Source: Clostridia bacterium (GTDB taxonomy: Bacteria > Bacillota > Clostridia > TANB77 > CAG-465). From it: a stretch of 64,000 bases of DNA. The stretch covers positions 16,916 through 80,915 of the forward strand of contig JAFXHJ010000021.1 in the NCBI GenBank assembly GCA_017536445.1. Direction: 5' to 3'. The notes below the pieces were generated by a model. It did not search any database, had not been told where the DNA came from, and saw only the letters and a program-made list of their open reading frames with translations. Positions 26,569 through 34,831 of the stretch are shown here, one piece after another (within the stretch, counting starts at the first letter, position 1; each line of letters opens with the position of its first letter). A program made the translations under genes and the position numbers.

Positions 26569-27978
26569 TTGAATAAAAATGATTTTAATGAATTAAAAAA
26601 TATATCTAAAATACACATGATTGGAATTGGTGGAATAAGTATGAGCGGTATTGCTGTAATGCTTAAGAAATCTGGTTTTATAGTAACTGGCTCAGATAGT
26701 ATGGGTTCAGCTATGGTTGAAATGCTTGAAAGTGAAGGAATTCCTGTACACATCGGTTCTAATCCTGATTTAATAAAAGATGCAGATATGGTTGTATATA
26801 CCGCTGCAATAAACCTTGAAACAGATAAAGAATATCTTGAAGCAGTAAAACTTAATAAACCAGTTTTTGAACGCGCTCCTTTCTTAGGAAAACTTCTTAA
26901 ACAATATGATAAACCAATCTGTATAGCTGGAATGCATGGTAAAACTACAACTACATCAATGATAGCTTCTGCTCTTCAAACAGCAGGCGTTGAACCTACA
27001 GTTTTAGTTGGTTCTAAACTAAAAGAACTAAACAACTTCAACTACTCTATTGGAAAGAATGAATACTTTGTATTAGAGTCTTGTGAATATGTAGATAGTT
27101 TCTTAAATTTTCCTGGTGATACAGCAATAATATTAAATATTGAAGAAGAACATTTAGATTATTTCAAAAATCTAGATAATATAAAAGAATCATTTGCTAA
27201 GTTCATTGGTATAATGCACGAAAATGGAAAACTTATAGTTAACAAAGATGATGAAAATATCCAAGATGTTTTAACACTTGCTACAAGCTCAATAACATCT
27301 AAAAGCATTGGTGTTTATACATATTCTACTAAAACAACTGACGCAGATATGTATGCAGAAAACATTAAAATTGCAGATAACAAATGTTATGAATTTGATG
27401 CATATTATAAAGGAACACTTCTTACTCACATTAAGTTAAATGCACCTGGTGTACACAATGTTTCAAATGCTTTAGCCACACTTCTTTCTTGTGTTGTTAA
27501 TGATATACCCGTTGAACTTGCAAAAGCCGGTCTTGAAGAATTTACTGGGGCAAGTCGTAGATTTGAATATAGAAAAACAATTGGTGAAAATGTTAATGTT
27601 TATGACGACTATGCTCATCACCCAACAGAGATAATGACTACTTTAAATACTGCTCGCGAAAAAACAGATGGTAGAGTTATAGCAGTATTCGAGCCACATA
27701 CATATACAAGAACTTATACTCTTTTTGATAAGTTTGTAAATGTATTAAAGACAGCAGATATAATTCTTCTAGCAGATATATATGCTGCAAGAGAAAAAGA
27801 CGAAGGAATTGTTTCTTCTACAATGCTTGCAGATGCAATAACTAAAGCTGGTACAGATGCTAAAAACCTACACACATTAGAAAATATAGCTAAACATATA
27901 CATAAAATTATTGAACCAAACGATATCGTTTTAACAATAGGCGCTGGTACAATAACAAAACTTGCAGATATGTTATAA
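26569..27978 (+). CDS. murC: UDP-N-acetylmuramate--L-alanine ligase
   Basis: 469 residues from the TTG at 26569, with AGAGGTGG 5 bases upstream; an in-frame GTG at 26536 lies inside the promoter. It adds the first amino acid to the peptidoglycan stem. N-terminal nucleotide fold IHMIGIGGISMSGIAVML, ATP loop AGMHGKTTTTSMIAS, EECEY-like segment ESCEYVDSFL, NIEEEHLDYF, and the C-terminal DDYAHHPTEI and FEPHTYTRTYTLFD all match MurC. Closed by a strong hairpin. Confidence 0.96.
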   Translation: MNKNDFNELKNISKIHMIGIGGISMSGIAVMLKKSGFIVTGSDSMGSAMVEMLESEGIPVHIGSNPDLIKDADMVVYTAAINLETDKEYLEAVKLNKPVFERAPFLGKLLKQYDKPICIAGMHGKTTTTSMIASALQTAGVEPTVLVGSKLKELNNFNYSIGKNEYFVLESCEYVDSFLNFPGDTAIILNIEEEHLDYFKNLDNIKESFAKFIGIMHENGKLIVNKDDENIQDVLTLATSSITSKSIGVYTYSTKTTDADMYAENIKIADNKCYEFDAYYKGTLLTHIKLNAPGVHNVSNALATLLSCVVNDIPVELAKAGLEEFTGASRRFEYRKTIGENVNVYDDYAHHPTEIMTTLNTAREKTDGRVIAVFEPHTYTRTYTLFDKFVNVLKTADIILLADIYAAREKDEGIVSSTMLADAITKAGTDAKNLHTLENIAKHIHKIIEPNDIVLTIGAGTITKLADML

Positions 27979-27996
27979 TGAAGAATTAATATATAA

Positions 27997-28026
27997 AGAG
28001 AGGAAATATATATACATTTCCTCTCT
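27997..28026. terminator. Bidirectional terminator between murC and the ECF gene
   Basis: An 11-bp stem (AGAGAGGAAAT / ATTTCCTCTCT), 8-base AT loop, T-run on the plus strand, between convergent genes. Confidence 0.85.
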
Positions 28027-28036
28027 CATTTTTTGC

Positions 28037-28561
28037 CTATTTGATCATAGACTTAATCTTGGGTGCTATAGCTTTACAAATAGGTATACTTATAACGATT
28101 ATTACTACATCTGCTATAAATGCATAAATGTTAGTAAGTACTCTAACACCAAACGGCAAACTATATATAATATGTTCTACGCCTGATTTAATTACAAGCA
28201 TTCCTAATGCCACACTGAATACAGCTACTGCTGTAGATATTACTATCTCAATTATTGGTTTCTTTATTTTTCTTGTTAACTTAAATGTTAATCCTAAAAT
28301 TATTCCGATAACGAGATTGCCTAACGCCCATCCAGGCATTCCCCGAAGTCCTCCTGTAACCAAACAATAAATAACAACTCCCATTGTTCCTACTATTGTT
28401 CCGCTTGTCGTTCCAACAATATAACAAAAGGCTGTCATTACAAAATAACCTAAGCACAGATAGTAATTCTGAAAGACTGGTACCTGAACACATAATGTTA
28501 ATGCTACAAATAGTGCTACTCCCATTGCTGTTATGCAAATTTGCTTTGTTGCATTTTTCAT
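28037..28561 (-). CDS. ECF transporter S component
   Basis: 174 residues with about six membrane segments. N-terminal ITAMGVALFVALTLCV and the GYFVMTAFCYIVGTTSGTIVGTMGVVIY helix match substrate-binding S components of energy-coupling factor vitamin importers. The EcfA/EcfT parts are not in the window, so it would use a shared module. The leader is about 40 bases and shows no riboswitch I can recognise. The substrate is unknown. A palindromic ATGCATGTGCAT in the promoter spacer is a possible operator. Confidence 0.82.
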   Translation of the reverse strand: MKNATKQICITAMGVALFVALTLCVQVPVFQNYYLCLGYFVMTAFCYIVGTTSGTIVGTMGVVIYCLVTGGLRGMPGWALGNLVIGIILGLTFKLTRKIKKPIIEIVISTAVAVFSVALGMLVIKSGVEHIIYSLPFGVRVLTNIYAFIADVVIIVISIPICKAIAPKIKSMIK

Positions 28562-28608
28562 TTTATCCCCCTATTTAATTAAATGTGGTTTATATTTTTT
28601 ACAGCCGT

Positions 28609-28637
28609 ATTATACCAAAATGCACATGCATTGTCAA
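28609..28637 (-). promoter_or_regulatory. Promoter of the ECF S component gene
   Basis: TTGACA (28632-28637), 17-base spacer, TATAAT (28609-28614), minus strand. The spacer contains the near-palindrome ATGCATGTGCAT. Upstream of -35 sits TTTACATAAAA, also found at 60867. Confidence 0.8.
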
Positions 28638-28660
28638 TTTTATGTAAATTATAATAATTA

Positions 28661-28698
28661 CACTCAAAGCATTAGGTATAGTCCTAATGTTTTGAGTG
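28661..28698 (-). terminator. Hairpin after the DUF378 gene
   Basis: A 16-bp stem (CACTCAAA..TTAGG / CCTAA..TTTGAGTG, one wobble) with a 6-base loop. The tail on the minus strand is AT-rich, not pure T. It lies 80 bases beyond the stop. Confidence 0.6.
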
Positions 28699-28778
28699 TT
28701 CTTTATTCTTTATCTCTTTTTTCTTATTTATAAATTTCTTTATATTATCTTTAATCTTTCTTTTAACTGCAAATTTAA

Positions 28779-28979
28779 CTATCCATCTATGGACATTCTT
28801 GTGAAGAATGTTATAGCCCAAAGCCCACAAATAGCCACCAAACCGTAAACAAGTCTAGTTAACATTGTCATTGAACCAAACGCCCAAGCGACTAAGTCAA
28901 AGTTAAATAAAGCAATTAGTCCCCAGTTTAAAGCTCCAACTATAACTAGCACAAGTACTAATGTATTTAAAAACTTCAT
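28779..28979 (-). CDS. DUF378 family small membrane protein (YuzA-like)
   Basis: 66 residues, two membrane segments. The sequence VGALNWGLIALFNFDLVAW and then RLVYGLVAICGLWAI matches DUF378, a family of unknown function that is common in Firmicutes. GGAGGTATAAT precedes the start. Single gene, divergent from dapA. Confidence 0.88.
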   Translation of the reverse strand: MKFLNTLVLVLVIVGALNWGLIALFNFDLVAWAFGSMTMLTRLVYGLVAICGLWAITFFTRMSIDG

Positions 28980-29123
28980 ATTATACCTCCTTACAAATAA
29001 TCTTTTTAATTATCTTCACATATATTGTGTGCCTTAAAAATATTTTTATTCTATATTTTTTAATACAATTTTTAACAAAATTTTTCAAAACACATAAACT
29101 ACTAATATATTAGGAGGTATTCT

Positions 29124-29996
29124 ATGTTTAAAGGCGCATATACTGCACTTGTTACACCTTTTAAAGATGGCAAGATAAACTATAACAAGATGGCAGAATT
29201 AATTGAATTCCAAATTAATGAAGGAATTGATGGTTTAGTAGTTTGTGGCACCACAGGTGAAAGTGCTACACTAAGCGATAAAGAAAAAAGAAGACTTATT
29301 AAATTCACTGTTGAAACTGTTAACGGAAGAGTTCCTGTTATAGCTGGAACAGGATCTAATAACACAATACATACAATAAAACTTTCTAAATTTGCTGAAA
29401 AGGTCGGTGTAGATGGATTACTATTAGTTACTCCATATTACAATAAAAGTTCTCAAAATGGTCTTATAGCACATTTTAGAGCTATTGCAGAAAGCGTTAC
29501 TACACCTTGTATTTTATATAATGTTCCAAGTAGAACTGGAGTAAACCTTTTACCAGACACTGTAGTAAAACTTGCAGAGACTGAAAACATTGTTGGTATA
29601 AAAGAAGCAAGCGGCAACTTTTCTCAGCTGTTAGAATTGATGGCTAAAGTTCCGAAAGATTTTATTGTATTATCTGGTAACGATGATAGCATTGTTCCAT
29701 TACTTTCTATTGGTGGTAAGGGTGTAATTTCCGTATTATCTAACATATATCCTAAAGATACACATAATATGTGTCAAGCATTCTTTTTAGGTGAAACAAA
29801 CTATGCTAAAGAGTTACAATTAAGATATGCTAGTCTTATTAAAGCATTATTTATTGAACCTAATCCAATGCCCGTAAAAGATGCAATGAATATCTTAGAT
29901 ATGGATGTTGGAAATACACGTCTACCTTTAGTTGAAGTATCCGATGACACACATGAAATACTAAAAAGTGTCCTTTATGAATTAAAAGATAAATAA
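29124..29996 (+). CDS. dapA: 4-hydroxy-tetrahydrodipicolinate synthase
   Basis: 290 residues. Condenses pyruvate and aspartate semialdehyde in lysine/diaminopimelate synthesis. In spore formers this also feeds dipicolinic acid. GTTGESATLSDKEK, LLVTPYYNKSSQNGL, ILYNVPSRTGVNL with the catalytic Tyr, and IVGIKEASGN with the Schiff-base Lys are present. TTAGGAGGTATTCT precedes the ATG. Single gene ending at a perfect 15-bp hairpin. Confidence 0.97.
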   Translation: MFKGAYTALVTPFKDGKINYNKMAELIEFQINEGIDGLVVCGTTGESATLSDKEKRRLIKFTVETVNGRVPVIAGTGSNNTIHTIKLSKFAEKVGVDGLLLVTPYYNKSSQNGLIAHFRAIAESVTTPCILYNVPSRTGVNLLPDTVVKLAETENIVGIKEASGNFSQLLELMAKVPKDFIVLSGNDDSIVPLLSIGGKGVISVLSNIYPKDTHNMCQAFFLGETNYAKELQLRYASLIKALFIEPNPMPVKDAMNILDMDVGNTRLPLVEVSDDTHEILKSVLYELKDK

Positions 29997-30022
29997 CATT
30001 ATTTATTTTATTTTTACATATT

Positions 30023-30055
30023 ATTAAAGCTTACAAAACATTTGTAAGCTTTAAT
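30023..30055. terminator. Bidirectional terminator between dapA and the DUF4363-like gene
   Basis: A perfect 15-bp stem (ATTAAAGCTTACAAA / TTTGTAAGCTTTAAT), 3-base loop. It overlaps the end of the gene at 30031. Confidence 0.85.
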
Positions 30056-30429
30056 CTTTCACTTTCTACTACTTTATTTATTCTTTCTTTTAATACATTG
30101 CATTCTATTAATAAATGCGGTTTAACTGTTTCTTCTTCGTTTAATAACAAAATATATTTATATATGCTAGACATGCTTTCTTTTATATCCGATACTGCAC
30201 TATGTTCACAAAATATACCATAACCTAATTCTTTTTTATTCCATAGTTTTTCTAATTCTTGTTTGTTTTCTTGTATTTTATCCAAACTTTCATCATTTGT
30301 TATGCTTTCTTCTAGTTTAGATATCTTAGACATTAATATTTCGCTTGAATCTTTTAGAAAAGAATATTGTATAAAATGTAACCCAAGAATTAATAGAAGT
30401 GTACAAGATATTATTAATATTTGTTTCAT
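30031..30429 (-). CDS. DUF4363-like membrane-anchored protein
   Basis: 132 residues. Membrane segment at about 4-20, then an all-helical domain with ISKLEESITNDESLDKIQENKQELEKLWNKK and a C-terminal KERINKVVESERL. This matches the layout of DUF4363, a family usually encoded directly after DUF421 in spore-forming clostridia. Its start overlaps the end of the DUF421 gene by 4 bases, so the two are coupled. Role unknown; a link to the spore membrane is inferred from the family's distribution. Confidence 0.75.
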   Translation of the reverse strand: MKQILIISCTLLLILGLHFIQYSFLKDSSEILMSKISKLEESITNDESLDKIQENKQELEKLWNKKELGYGIFCEHSAVSDIKESMSSIYKYILLLNEEETVKPHLLIECNVLKERINKVVESERLKLTNVL

Positions 30430-31067
30430 ACTTTCTTCTCCTTTTCTTGGTATACAAATCTACCATTTGCATCTATTGTTGCTATTAATACATTTTTTAG
30501 TTTTATATTTTTCTTAAGTAACTTTTTATCTATATCCTTTCTAGTAAGATTTAGCATTTTAATATTTTTATCTGCATATTCTCCGTTTACCACTACGTTT
30601 AATGGTATGCTATTTCCAGTTGCATCTTCCATTTTTACTGCATTTAAATCTCCATTAGTTTCTAGTATTGCATAAGCTGTTTCTTGCACTGTATATATAT
30701 CTTTACTTCTTAATTGTTCCATAAGTTCTTCTATTGTTAGTTGCTGTTTTTTCATTTCTTTTTCTAATATTTTACCTTTGTATATAACTAAACTTGGTGT
30801 TCCGCAAATAACACTTTCTACCTTGTTACTAGACTGTATAACAAGCGTAAATATACCATACAGAATAAGGAGCGCTATTATTGGGATAACACCTGCAAAA
30901 ATTTGAGTATCTCTAGATTGCATTGGGCCTGAAGCTAGATCAGATATCATAACAATAATGGCAAGTTCAAAAGGTTGAACTTTAGAAAGTTCTCTCTTTC
31001 CCATTAGCCTTATTACAAGAAAAACAACTGTAAATAAAATTAAACCTCTAAAAAATACTACTAACAT
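30426..31067 (-). CDS. DUF421 (YetF/YrbG-like) membrane protein
   Basis: 213 residues from the ATG at 31067, with AAGGAGAAG upstream; a longer in-frame start at 31121 lacks a ribosome site. Three membrane segments, then the DUF421 soluble domain: RLMGKRELSKVQPFELAIIVMISDLASGPMQ and, later, GTPSLVIYKGKI and LTIEELMEQLRSKDIYTVQE. Related proteins act in spore membrane structure and germination. The first of two coupled genes. Confidence 0.9.
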   Translation of the reverse strand: MLVVFFRGLILFTVVFLVIRLMGKRELSKVQPFELAIIVMISDLASGPMQSRDTQIFAGVIPIIALLILYGIFTLVIQSSNKVESVICGTPSLVIYKGKILEKEMKKQQLTIEELMEQLRSKDIYTVQETAYAILETNGDLNAVKMEDATGNSIPLNVVVNGEYADKNIKMLNLTRKDIDKKLLKKNIKLKNVLIATIDANGRFVYQEKEKKV

Positions 31068-31115
31068 TTTCTTCTCCTTATATACATTTGTATTTTTTGC
31101 ATATTTTATAAAATT

Positions 31116-31134
31116 ATACAAATACTATTTGTAT
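31116..31134. promoter_or_regulatory. Perfect 19-bp palindrome between divergent genes
   Basis: ATACAAATA, one central C, TATTTGTAT. It lies between the DUF421 gene (minus) and the 31152 gene (plus). A related partial copy (ATACATTTGTAT) is at 31082-31093. Possible operator shared by the two genes. Confidence 0.4.
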
Positions 31135-31151
31135 ATTTAGAGGTAAAAAAT

Positions 31152-31520
31152 ATGGTAAAACAAGCAATTATGAATAAACAAATAAATAAAATTAGAACAA
31201 AACAAATGGCTATTAGATTTTTTTCAGCGCTAGTTATATTCTTTGCTACTGCATATATGGCACCAAACTTTAATACAGAAAGTGCACCGATTCTAGTATT
31301 ATGTGCATTTGTTACAGTAGTATTAGATTACCTAGTAGCAACAGTTACTGAAATACATGATATTCCTTTTGGTAGAGCTATTGTTGGCTTTGTATCTGCG
31401 ACTTTAATTATATATATGTCTCAATTTATTATCCGCGGCTACTACATCTCTATGTTAAGTAGTGTTATTGCAGCTGCTATCTATGGAGTAATAGATTACT
31501 ATTTACCAAATAAAACTTAA
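31152..31520 (+). CDS. Small four-span membrane protein
   Basis: 122 residues. A basic amphipathic N-terminus of about 20 residues (NKQINKIRTKQM) and four membrane segments, ending AAAIYGVIDYYLPNKT. The layout resembles DUF2512 or small holin-like proteins, but no signature is decisive. AGAGGTAAAAAAT precedes the ATG. Divergent from the DUF421 gene, with which it may share a control region. Confidence 0.65.
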   Translation: MVKQAIMNKQINKIRTKQMAIRFFSALVIFFATAYMAPNFNTESAPILVLCAFVTVVLDYLVATVTEIHDIPFGRAIVGFVSATLIIYMSQFIIRGYYISMLSSVIAAAIYGVIDYYLPNKT

Positions 31521-31536
31521 TATATATATGACAAAG

Positions 31537-31556
31537 CCACGAGAAAAATCTCGTGG
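31537..31556. terminator. Bidirectional terminator at 31.5 kb
   Basis: An 8-bp GC-rich stem (CCACGAGA / TCTCGTGG), 4-base A loop, extended by AAG/TTT, between convergent genes. Confidence 0.8.
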
Positions 31557-31562
31557 TTTATA

Positions 31563-32576
31563 TTATTCTGATATTATTGACTCTAAAAATTCATATTCAA
31601 AAGTTACGTTTTTCTTGTCTTTAATCTTTTTATCCATTTTGAATACAACATCATATTCCATAGAATCATATAGCCTATTTGTAATGTATCCTTCGCCTAA
31701 TAATATTCCTTCTTCAAACATATTTATTTTTATCTTACAATACATTATAGCTGGTTTCTTAAACATTTTTACTTCGGGTGCTTTAATATTAAATCTTACT
31801 TCTTCTGAACCAAATTCTAATTTTCTCATTTTTACTGGCTCAACTTTTATCTTGTCTATATGTTTTTTTGCACCTTCTTCATCTTTCATTTTTCCTGAAC
31901 CTATTAACATAGGTAGATGCTCTAACTTAGCATCATAATATGGTTTTAATTCTCTTTCAAGTTCAAATTCTTTATTTATATTTCTTATTTTAGCATCTAT
32001 TTTCTTTCCTATATTAAACAACCTTTTTGGATTTTCTATTTCATCATCCATATTTTTTACTATAAGTTCAAAGTCTGGATCATTCACAGAATTAACATTC
32101 CTTGCTTTGCATTCTAAGTAGAAGTCTATCACGTCTTCTAAATATCCTGCTCTTAATGCTATATATGGTTGTACACTTGGTTTTTCTAGCGGTTGTATGC
32201 TTGGTTTTTTATTTTTAATTATGCTAATCGCTATTAAAAAAACAATATATATTGCTGGTATTATAAACCAAAACAAATTAGATATGGAAACTCTATTCCA
32301 AGATGAATCTATTATTAACAATCCTACCGGAAGTATTAACGTTACTAGCAAAATAACAATTTGCACAATAAATACGACTATATCTCCATTAGCCAAAAAT
32401 TCAACAATTCCTTTTTTCTTTTTAGGTGTTACTTTTATTTCTTCTTTTTTATCTGGGTCATAACCAAATTCTTTTAGTGGCAACAAATCATCTATATCAC
32501 AATTCTTTTCTATACAAGTTAAACAAAAGTCATGTAATTCCGTTGCATTTTCTATTCCACAGCATTTACACTTCAT
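31563..32576 (-). CDS. Zinc-ribbon membrane protein of unknown function
   Basis: 337 residues. N-terminal four-Cys knuckle (CKCCGIEN then CLTC), an acidic/basic linker, two membrane segments at about 65-120, and a cytoplasmic domain of about 200 residues that is Lys/Glu-rich (DAKIRNINKEFELERELKPYYDAK region). No recognised motif in the large domain. It shares zinc ribbon plus two membrane spans with the gene at 11543, but has no nuclease-like domain. Function unknown. Confidence 0.7.
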   Translation of the reverse strand: MKCKCCGIENATELHDFCLTCIEKNCDIDDLLPLKEFGYDPDKKEEIKVTPKKKKGIVEFLANGDIVVFIVQIVILLVTLILPVGLLIIDSSWNRVSISNLFWFIIPAIYIVFLIAISIIKNKKPSIQPLEKPSVQPYIALRAGYLEDVIDFYLECKARNVNSVNDPDFELIVKNMDDEIENPKRLFNIGKKIDAKIRNINKEFELERELKPYYDAKLEHLPMLIGSGKMKDEEGAKKHIDKIKVEPVKMRKLEFGSEEVRFNIKAPEVKMFKKPAIMYCKIKINMFEEGILLGEGYITNRLYDSMEYDVVFKMDKKIKDKKNVTFEYEFLESIISE

Positions 32577-32636
32577 ACTATCATCTCCAAAAGAATTATA
32601 TCATATAAAGGTGTATTTTTGTACAGTTATTAAGAA

Positions 32637-32671
32637 AAAACAGAAGTAACTATATTTGTTACTCCTGTTTT
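32637..32671 (-). terminator. Terminator of the beta-CASP gene
   Basis: A 14-base stem (AAAACAGGAGTAAC / GTTACTTCTGTTTT on the minus strand, one wobble), 7-base loop, then TTTTTC. Confidence 0.8.
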
Positions 32672-32674
32672 GCT

Positions 32675-34333
32675 TTATTCTTCATTCATATCTTCTATTT
32701 TAACTCTATTTTTAATTTTTTGCATTTCCTCTTTAAGACCTACAAGTTTCATTTTGATTTCAAACATTTCTTCTTCTGTTGCTCCATGTTTTACATCAGA
32801 TTTAACTATTTTAGATACATCTTCCATATCTAATTTTAAGTATGTAAGCATTTCATAGATATCTAATCTTAAGTTTGTTTCGCGTACATTGTAGCTTGCT
32901 TTTTCAAACTTACTATCTCCTAGGTAGTATCTTTCATCCCTTTCAGGAATTACTACATCTATTCCGAACTTAGATTCTATTGCATTCGCAAGTATCTTTT
33001 GGCCTTCATATTCTCCATGAACTAAGAATATTCTTTTTGGTTTCTTTTCTATTTTTTCTATAAAATCTAATATACCTTGTTGGTCTGCATGTCCTGAGAA
33101 TGCGTCTAGCATTCTTATTTCTGCATTAACACCAATTTCTTCACCAAATATTTTAACTCTTGGTTCTCCAGACACTATCTTGCGACCTAATGTTCCTTCT
33201 GCTTGGTATCCTACAAATAATATTGTAGACTCTGGTCTCCATAGATTGTGTTTTAAGTGGTGCTTTACACGTCCCGCTTCGCACATTCCACTTGCAGATA
33301 TTATTATCTTTGGTGTTTTGTCTTCGTTTAGTGCTTTAGATTCATCTGCTGATGCAGTAAATCTTAGGTTCTTGAAACTTATTGGATTATCTCCCATAAG
33401 TAAATAACTTAATGCATCTTCGTTATAACAATTAAAGTTATCTTCAAATATTTCTGTAGCATTTTTGGCTAAAGGACTATCTACAACTATTGGTATATTA
33501 TCTAATCTTTCTATATATTTTTCTGAATCTACATCTTTAGATAAATATTTATTTAGTTCAAATAATATTTCTTGTGTTCTACCAACTGCAAATGATGGTA
33601 TTACTACATTACCACCTCTATCTATTGTATTTAATATTATTTTAATAAACTCTTCAGATTGTTCCTTTATTGGGCTGTGGAATCTTCCACCGTATGTAGA
33701 TTCTATTACTAGATAATCTGTATCTATTACATTTTCTGGTTCACGTATTATTGGATTTTCTTCATTTCCAAGGTCGCCTGTGAATGTTAATTTTTCTGTT
33801 TTACCATTTTCTGTGATGTATAGTTCAACTATTGCAGATCCTAACATATGTCCGGCATCAAGGAATTTGAAAGTAACATTATCATTTATTTTATGTTCTC
33901 TTCCATAATCTATCTTTTTTAATAACTTGCAGCTATCTAATCCATCTTTGGCAGTGTATATTGGTGGTTCTGGCGCCTTACCAGCTCTCATACGTTTTCT
34001 ATTTACCCACTCTATTTCTTTTTCTTGTATATGTCCACTGTCTGGCAACATTACAGAACAAAGATCTGCAGTTGCTGGTGTACAATACACCGGATTATTA
34101 TATCCTGAAACAAATAGTTTTGGTATTCTACCACTATGGTCTATGTGAGCGTGTGTAAGTATAACAAAATCTATATCGTTTATATCAAATTGGAAATTCT
34201 CATAGTTTAATATTTGTTCTGTTAATGTTCCTTGAAACAAACCACAATCTACAAGAAATTTTGTATCTCCTACTTCTATCATGTGACACGAACCAGTTAC
34301 ACCTCTTGCTGCTCCAAAAAATGTTATTTTCAT
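32675..34333 (-). CDS. Metallo-beta-lactamase/beta-CASP ribonuclease
   Basis: 552 residues. Starts FFGAARGVTGSCHMIEVGD. Metal motif LTHAHIDHSGRIPKL, then the GLGLN-like FTGDLGNEENPI, the beta-CASP insert with FAVGRTQEILFELNKY, IISASGMCEAGRVKHHL and the final IFLVHGEYEGQKILANAI. These are the motifs of the CPSF73/RNase-J superfamily, so RNA cleavage is the likely activity. A C-terminal helical extension of about 80 residues is unusual. Single gene. Confidence 0.9.
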   Translation of the reverse strand: MKITFFGAARGVTGSCHMIEVGDTKFLVDCGLFQGTLTEQILNYENFQFDINDIDFVILTHAHIDHSGRIPKLFVSGYNNPVYCTPATADLCSVMLPDSGHIQEKEIEWVNRKRMRAGKAPEPPIYTAKDGLDSCKLLKKIDYGREHKINDNVTFKFLDAGHMLGSAIVELYITENGKTEKLTFTGDLGNEENPIIREPENVIDTDYLVIESTYGGRFHSPIKEQSEEFIKIILNTIDRGGNVVIPSFAVGRTQEILFELNKYLSKDVDSEKYIERLDNIPIVVDSPLAKNATEIFEDNFNCYNEDALSYLLMGDNPISFKNLRFTASADESKALNEDKTPKIIISASGMCEAGRVKHHLKHNLWRPESTILFVGYQAEGTLGRKIVSGEPRVKIFGEEIGVNAEIRMLDAFSGHADQQGILDFIEKIEKKPKRIFLVHGEYEGQKILANAIESKFGIDVVIPERDERYYLGDSKFEKASYNVRETNLRLDIYEMLTYLKLDMEDVSKIVKSDVKHGATEEEMFEIKMKLVGLKEEMQKIKNRVKIEDMNEE

Positions 34334-34348
34334 TAGTTTCCTCCTATA

Positions 34349-34831
34349 CTACCAGTATAATTCTTTTTCGTCTAGCTTCTCCCTTACATATTTGATTCTA
34401 AACTCATCATCAAAGAATCTATAATATGTACCATTTTCATATTGTGCTAAAGAACCGATATAATCACTCTTAAGTGCATCTTCTTCAGTTTCTTCCATTC
34501 CAAAGAATTTTGTTAATGCTTCATATTTTGTTTTATCTTCAGACATATTTGCATTATCTAATATTTCTTTGAAATACTTTTCAGTTCTGTCTTCAATATA
34601 ACCGTCATCATATTCTCTAGTTACTGGTTCGATTAAAACCATTTTTTCTATTGTTCTTCTATTATTTATTATATATTCCACACAAGCGCTATGTAGTACC
34701 TTATCTCCTACATTGCACAAACCACCGAAGAATACATTTATATCTTTTCCATCTTCATTCTTTATACGCATTGGTTGCGCTTCTGATAATAAATATGCAT
34801 CTCTTTTCTTTTGTCTAGTTAATATACTCAT
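34349..34831 (-). CDS. Unknown 160-residue protein coupled to ftsK
   Basis: 160 residues, soluble, charged. N-terminus SILTRQKKRDAYLLSEAQPM, then a beta-rich core (INVFFGGLCNVGDKVLHSACVEY) and an acidic tail. No recognised family. Its start shares a base with the FtsK stop (TAATG), which implies translational coupling to the DNA translocase. Function unknown; a partner of the translocase is an inference from coupling only. Confidence 0.68.
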   Translation of the reverse strand: MSILTRQKKRDAYLLSEAQPMRIKNEDGKDINVFFGGLCNVGDKVLHSACVEYIINNRRTIEKMVLIEPVTREYDDGYIEDRTEKYFKEILDNANMSEDKTKYEALTKFFGMEETEEDALKSDYIGSLAQYENGTYYRFFDDEFRIKYVREKLDEKELYW

